Position numbers and translations under genes: made by a program. DNA of 64,000 bases. It comes from Cryptomeria japonica (Eukaryota > Streptophyta > Pinopsida > Cupressales > Cupressaceae). This document shows positions 61,243-64,000 of this stretch, in pieces. The stretch is taken from the NCBI RefSeq assembly GCF_030272615.1, contig NC_081413.1, forward strand, positions 565,254,510 to 565,318,509. Reading direction: 5' to 3'. Within the stretch, counting starts at the first letter, position 1. Each line of letters opens with the position of its first letter. The notes under the pieces were generated by a model. The model did no database searches. It had not been told where the DNA came from and saw nothing but the letters and a program-made list of their open reading frames with translations.

Positions 61243-63370
61243 GAGATGCAAACATGATGAATGCCCCAAAATGAAGATCAGATTGGATAGAGGTGCAAAG
61301 ATGATAAGTGCCATAGAAAGCAAGTGTAGCTTGACAAAGAATGTGAAAAGTGATAGCTATTGGGAAAATGGTGTCTCAACCTTGCATTTACATGAGATTA
61401 CTATTTGTAGTAAGTTTTCATTTGAGTATGAAATGGTGCAAAATTTTCCCCGAAGCTTCTAGTTGGCTAGATATGCATTCCTATATAGTTATGTCACAAG
61501 ATCACAACTAATTTTGAAGATATTTAATTTTTTCATTTTGGAGGAGTCCAATGAAAGGTTTAAATTTGATTTTGAGGACTTTAGAGGCTCCGAAACACCC
61601 TTAAAAGTGGGCATAAATGACGTAGTGGTTTACGAGACAATAGAGCACTTCGCAAGCTTTTCGACGCTTCAAATGGTTCATCAATCGGACGCACAGTTCT
61701 CAAGTTATGGCCTCCGGAAGTTTGTACTCCTGAAATAGGAAATATAAAATACATTAAACATATACATGAGTTGTAAAAGGGAGGGACACATTTTGATGTG
61801 TGTTGTAACACATCATAGGGCATCTAGAAGGGAGATAAGATTGGCTACACCTTATTGGGTGGTTTTAGCCCATGGTTTTGTAATATTGTATGATGGTTTC
61901 TTGTATTGTATCTCTTATATATGAGGTGCGTGAGATAGAGGTTGTGTGTAAGAGTCTTATGGCTATTGAGTTGCCTTTGAATCTTTGATTAGTAGTACTC
62001 TTGTGAAGAGCTTACTCTACAAGTATATTGTAATCCGTTTTGATTGCGAAATAATATATTGGGCGGCTTTTGGAGTGTGGAGTTTTTCTCCCGAAAGGGT
62101 TTTCCCCACGTAAATCACTGTGTTATGGTTTGAATGTTATTATATCTATTTCTATTTTCTGTAACTATTGTGATGACCTGTAAAATTTTTTGCATTACCC
62201 TTCTCTCAAGGTTAGTGTAGGAAATTGTTCTGCTACTTAATTTTCTTACAATAGCTTCACACTCACTGGTTAAAGATTCAAAGGCATGCAAAGATATCCA
62301 TTGGATAAGATGCAGGATGATGAGGTCTCAGAGGAGGACCAAATTGTTTGAGTTAGTGTTGTCTCGGGTTGATAGAGGTGAGAAGGATTTTATTTATATG
62401 TGCAGGTTGTACAAGACAAAGATGACATTCAAAAGTTTACTTGGTCTTGATTTTGAACAAAAAAGATGCAAGCTATAGTATGGTGAAAGCATTAAGCAAA
62501 CTGGTCCGACTCATAAAAAGTATAGTCGCATTTGTGTATAACATGTCAAGTTAGTCGCACATTGTGATAGGGATAGCATAACACATCATGTTATCTTTAT
62601 CACTATCTCGTGGTCAACTCTCTACATTAACCAAGGGTAACACTAAACTACAACAAGGCCTGTAAATAACATGACAGTTATGCATCCTCTCCTATCCCAC
62701 AACATGAAGAATGGAAGAATGATGGCCCTGTGAGGTAACATAAAAGCCAAGCATATGGTGTACCCCACTATCCCATGCCCCCACTAGCTCACGGCAAGGG
62801 AGAAGGAAGATGAAAGATAAGGTGGAGTGAAGGGTGAATCATCCCGCAACAAGAAGGACTTGGGAAAAGTGATCCTGTGGGTAACTAAAATAGTAGAAGA
62901 TGTGCAATCCCGCCAGCCCGCAAGAATTTTTTCATGAAAAAGCATAATACATGTCTTAGTTGATCTACAAAACACATCAATGCAACCCATGAATCCAACG
63001 TAGATTTCTTCCACATGTGGAATTTTTTTGTGAGTGGATGGATACATTGATGGGTCCCACCATCCACCAAGTGGTTGAGTGGCATGTGAATGTTAGGTGG
63101 ACAATAAAATTCTTTTGATTGGTCCATGAAGAAAAAAGATTTTGTATCAAAGGAGATCTTTCAATCTGAACAACAAATAAAGGTGGAGTAAATGTTGAAC
63201 AGGGGTGTACCTGAAAAAAAATATTTTTTGAAATGGGGATTGTGCACCTGGTCAAACCAAATAGAAAAAGCTACTGAAAGAAGAAATAAGAGTGCATTTA
63301 ATTTAGATGGCTGCTAGAAAAAATGAGTAGACAAGGAAAATCTTTTAGCAGCTCGAGAAGATTTATTTAT
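61243..63370 (+). mobile_element. 3' LTR of copia element 4 (truncated, with a nested solo LTR)
   Basis: 61243-61357 matches the 5' LTR from about 56070 (GAGATGCAAACAT.ATGAATGCCCC). The match resumes after the solo LTR at 62251 and follows 56180-57310 to AGCTCGAGAAGATTTATTT at about 63350. The first ~55 bases are absent, and the 3' ~970 bases (R/U5 side) are cut off by the LINE. Confidence 0.78.
61358..62250 (+). mobile_element. Solo LTR of the copia 2 family
   Basis: 893 bp from TATTGGGAAAATGG to TTTTCTTACA, flanked by ATAGC at 61353-61357 and 62251-62255, a perfect 5-bp duplication. Its right half matches the copia 2 5' LTR (for example GGGTTTTCCCCACGTAAATC). No internal sequence is present, as expected after recombination between the two LTRs of a full element. 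Confidence 0.85.
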
Positions 63371-64000
63371 TTATTTGATAAAAGTGGCAAAGCCACTAAA
63401 TAATTATATTAATATATATATAAAATATTACAAAAGCCTAGTTTGGACAGGCATACCAACAGGAAAGAACCAGGCAAAGAAAACCTCTAGTTGTAGCCCT
63501 TGACCAAAAACCCATATAGTTGAATAACCCAATACATGATAACAAACCCAACCCCACAATGATCAGCCCACAAAATTACAAATAAGAGCATAATATTATG
63601 CCTCAAAAACCATGAACATGGACAATCCTCCTGAGGTGCAGAAGAAGAAGGATCATATCATCAGACGAGGAGAAGCAAATTTAATCCATCCAATTGTCCA
63701 AACTAGAGAAAATCCATAGAACACATAGAGGAGGGGGAACATGGTTGTACAACCATTGGAGCCACAAAATTATATCAACAAAATAGTCACCACATAGTCC
63801 GCACCTAACTACAGAAACCAATTCTCCAATCCATCTATTAAAAAGAGACATATTAAAAGATATGATACCACTATGAGGGAGCAAACCATAATCAAGATTG
63901 TAAAGACATAGATCATAGCCCAAATCAAGAGAAGAGCAGGATGCTGAGACCAAGAAGTAATCAACAAGAGCCCGAACCATATGAGTAACCATAGAAGAAA
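63371..64000 (-). mobile_element. LINE 3' end (minus strand, runs off the window)
   Basis: On the minus strand the sequence runs leftward to TTTAGTGGCTTTGCCACTTTTATC and an AAATAAATAAATAAAT tail. The GTGGC...GCCAC mini-hairpin before an A-rich tail is typical of plant L1-like LINE 3' ends. The insertion interrupts the copia 4 LTR within AAGATTTATTT. A 103-codon frame (63992-63681) is not recognised and may be the end of the second ORF or 3' UTR. Confidence 0.6.

Larger units (their letters stand above)
56017..63370 (+). mobile_element. Ty1-copia element 4, gag-only and internally deleted
   Basis: A 2.27-kb 5' LTR, a tRNA-iMet-type primer site and a gag with coiled coil and knuckles are followed by about 0.8 kb of unrecognised sequence and a 3' LTR that has lost its first ~55 bases. 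No protease, integrase, RT or RNase H is present. The left flank is GCAAT. The right end is cut by a LINE insertion near 63370. Gag and LTR ends place it close to copia 3. Confidence 0.78.

Overview
This window looks like nuclear DNA from a large-genome seed plant. It is AT-rich and intron-bearing, and it is built mostly of old, broken, nested LTR retrotransposons around one split host gene. A gymnosperm is my best guess, because of the very long first intron and the deep element decay, but that is inference. No prokaryotic, organellar or viral operon organisation is visible.

Layout. 1-1387: 3' end of a Ty3-gypsy element (gypsy A) ending in its LTR, inserted in Ty1-copia element 1, whose protease-to-RNase H half and 3' LTR run to about 5.9 kb. 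5.9-12 kb: AT-rich intergenic DNA with an (AT)n(AG)n microsatellite, two long purine-only tracts, a 95-bp tandem duplication and a short TTAGGG run. 11.9-12.5 kb: LINE 3' fragment with an RNase H domain (minus strand). 14.9 kb: a tRNA-derived SINE-like sequence. 16.2-25.2 kb: the only host gene, on the minus strand, coding for a 381-residue PAM2 + CUE + DUF1771/Smr-like protein (CID7-like). It has five coding exons with consistent splice phases and a first intron of about 6.7 kb that holds a hAT transposase remnant.

26-64 kb is a nested retrotransposon pile. A hairpin-rich LTR lies at 26.0-27.6 kb. Copia element 2 (from 28.5 kb) is split by gypsy element B (31254-42465, flanked by a perfect GTATG duplication) and again by copia element 3 (43745-52680). 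Just after that comes the LTR of a minus-strand copia element (52705-54199). Copia element 4 (56017 to about 63370) has a gag but no recognisable pol. Its 3' LTR carries a solo LTR of the copia 2 family (ATAGC duplication) and is ended by a minus-strand LINE 3' end that runs off the window.

How it fits together. The elements are not functional units: their reading frames are full of stops and frameshifts. In copia 3 most stops are TAG where the family has CAG glutamine codons, as expected from deamination of cytosines methylated in CHG context. Gypsy B keeps gag, protease and the integrase tail but lacks reverse transcriptase, RNase H and the integrase core, so it would have depended on a helper. 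The insertion order can be read from the nesting: copia 2 first, then gypsy B and copia 3 inside it. The host gene is predicted to act in the cytoplasm through poly(A)-binding protein, but its Smr-like end lacks the usual motif residues. I found no clear new multi-gene system. The most interesting signals are the degenerate Smr domain, the LTR hairpin arrays, the CHG decay signature and an antisense ORF next to a gypsy 3' LTR.
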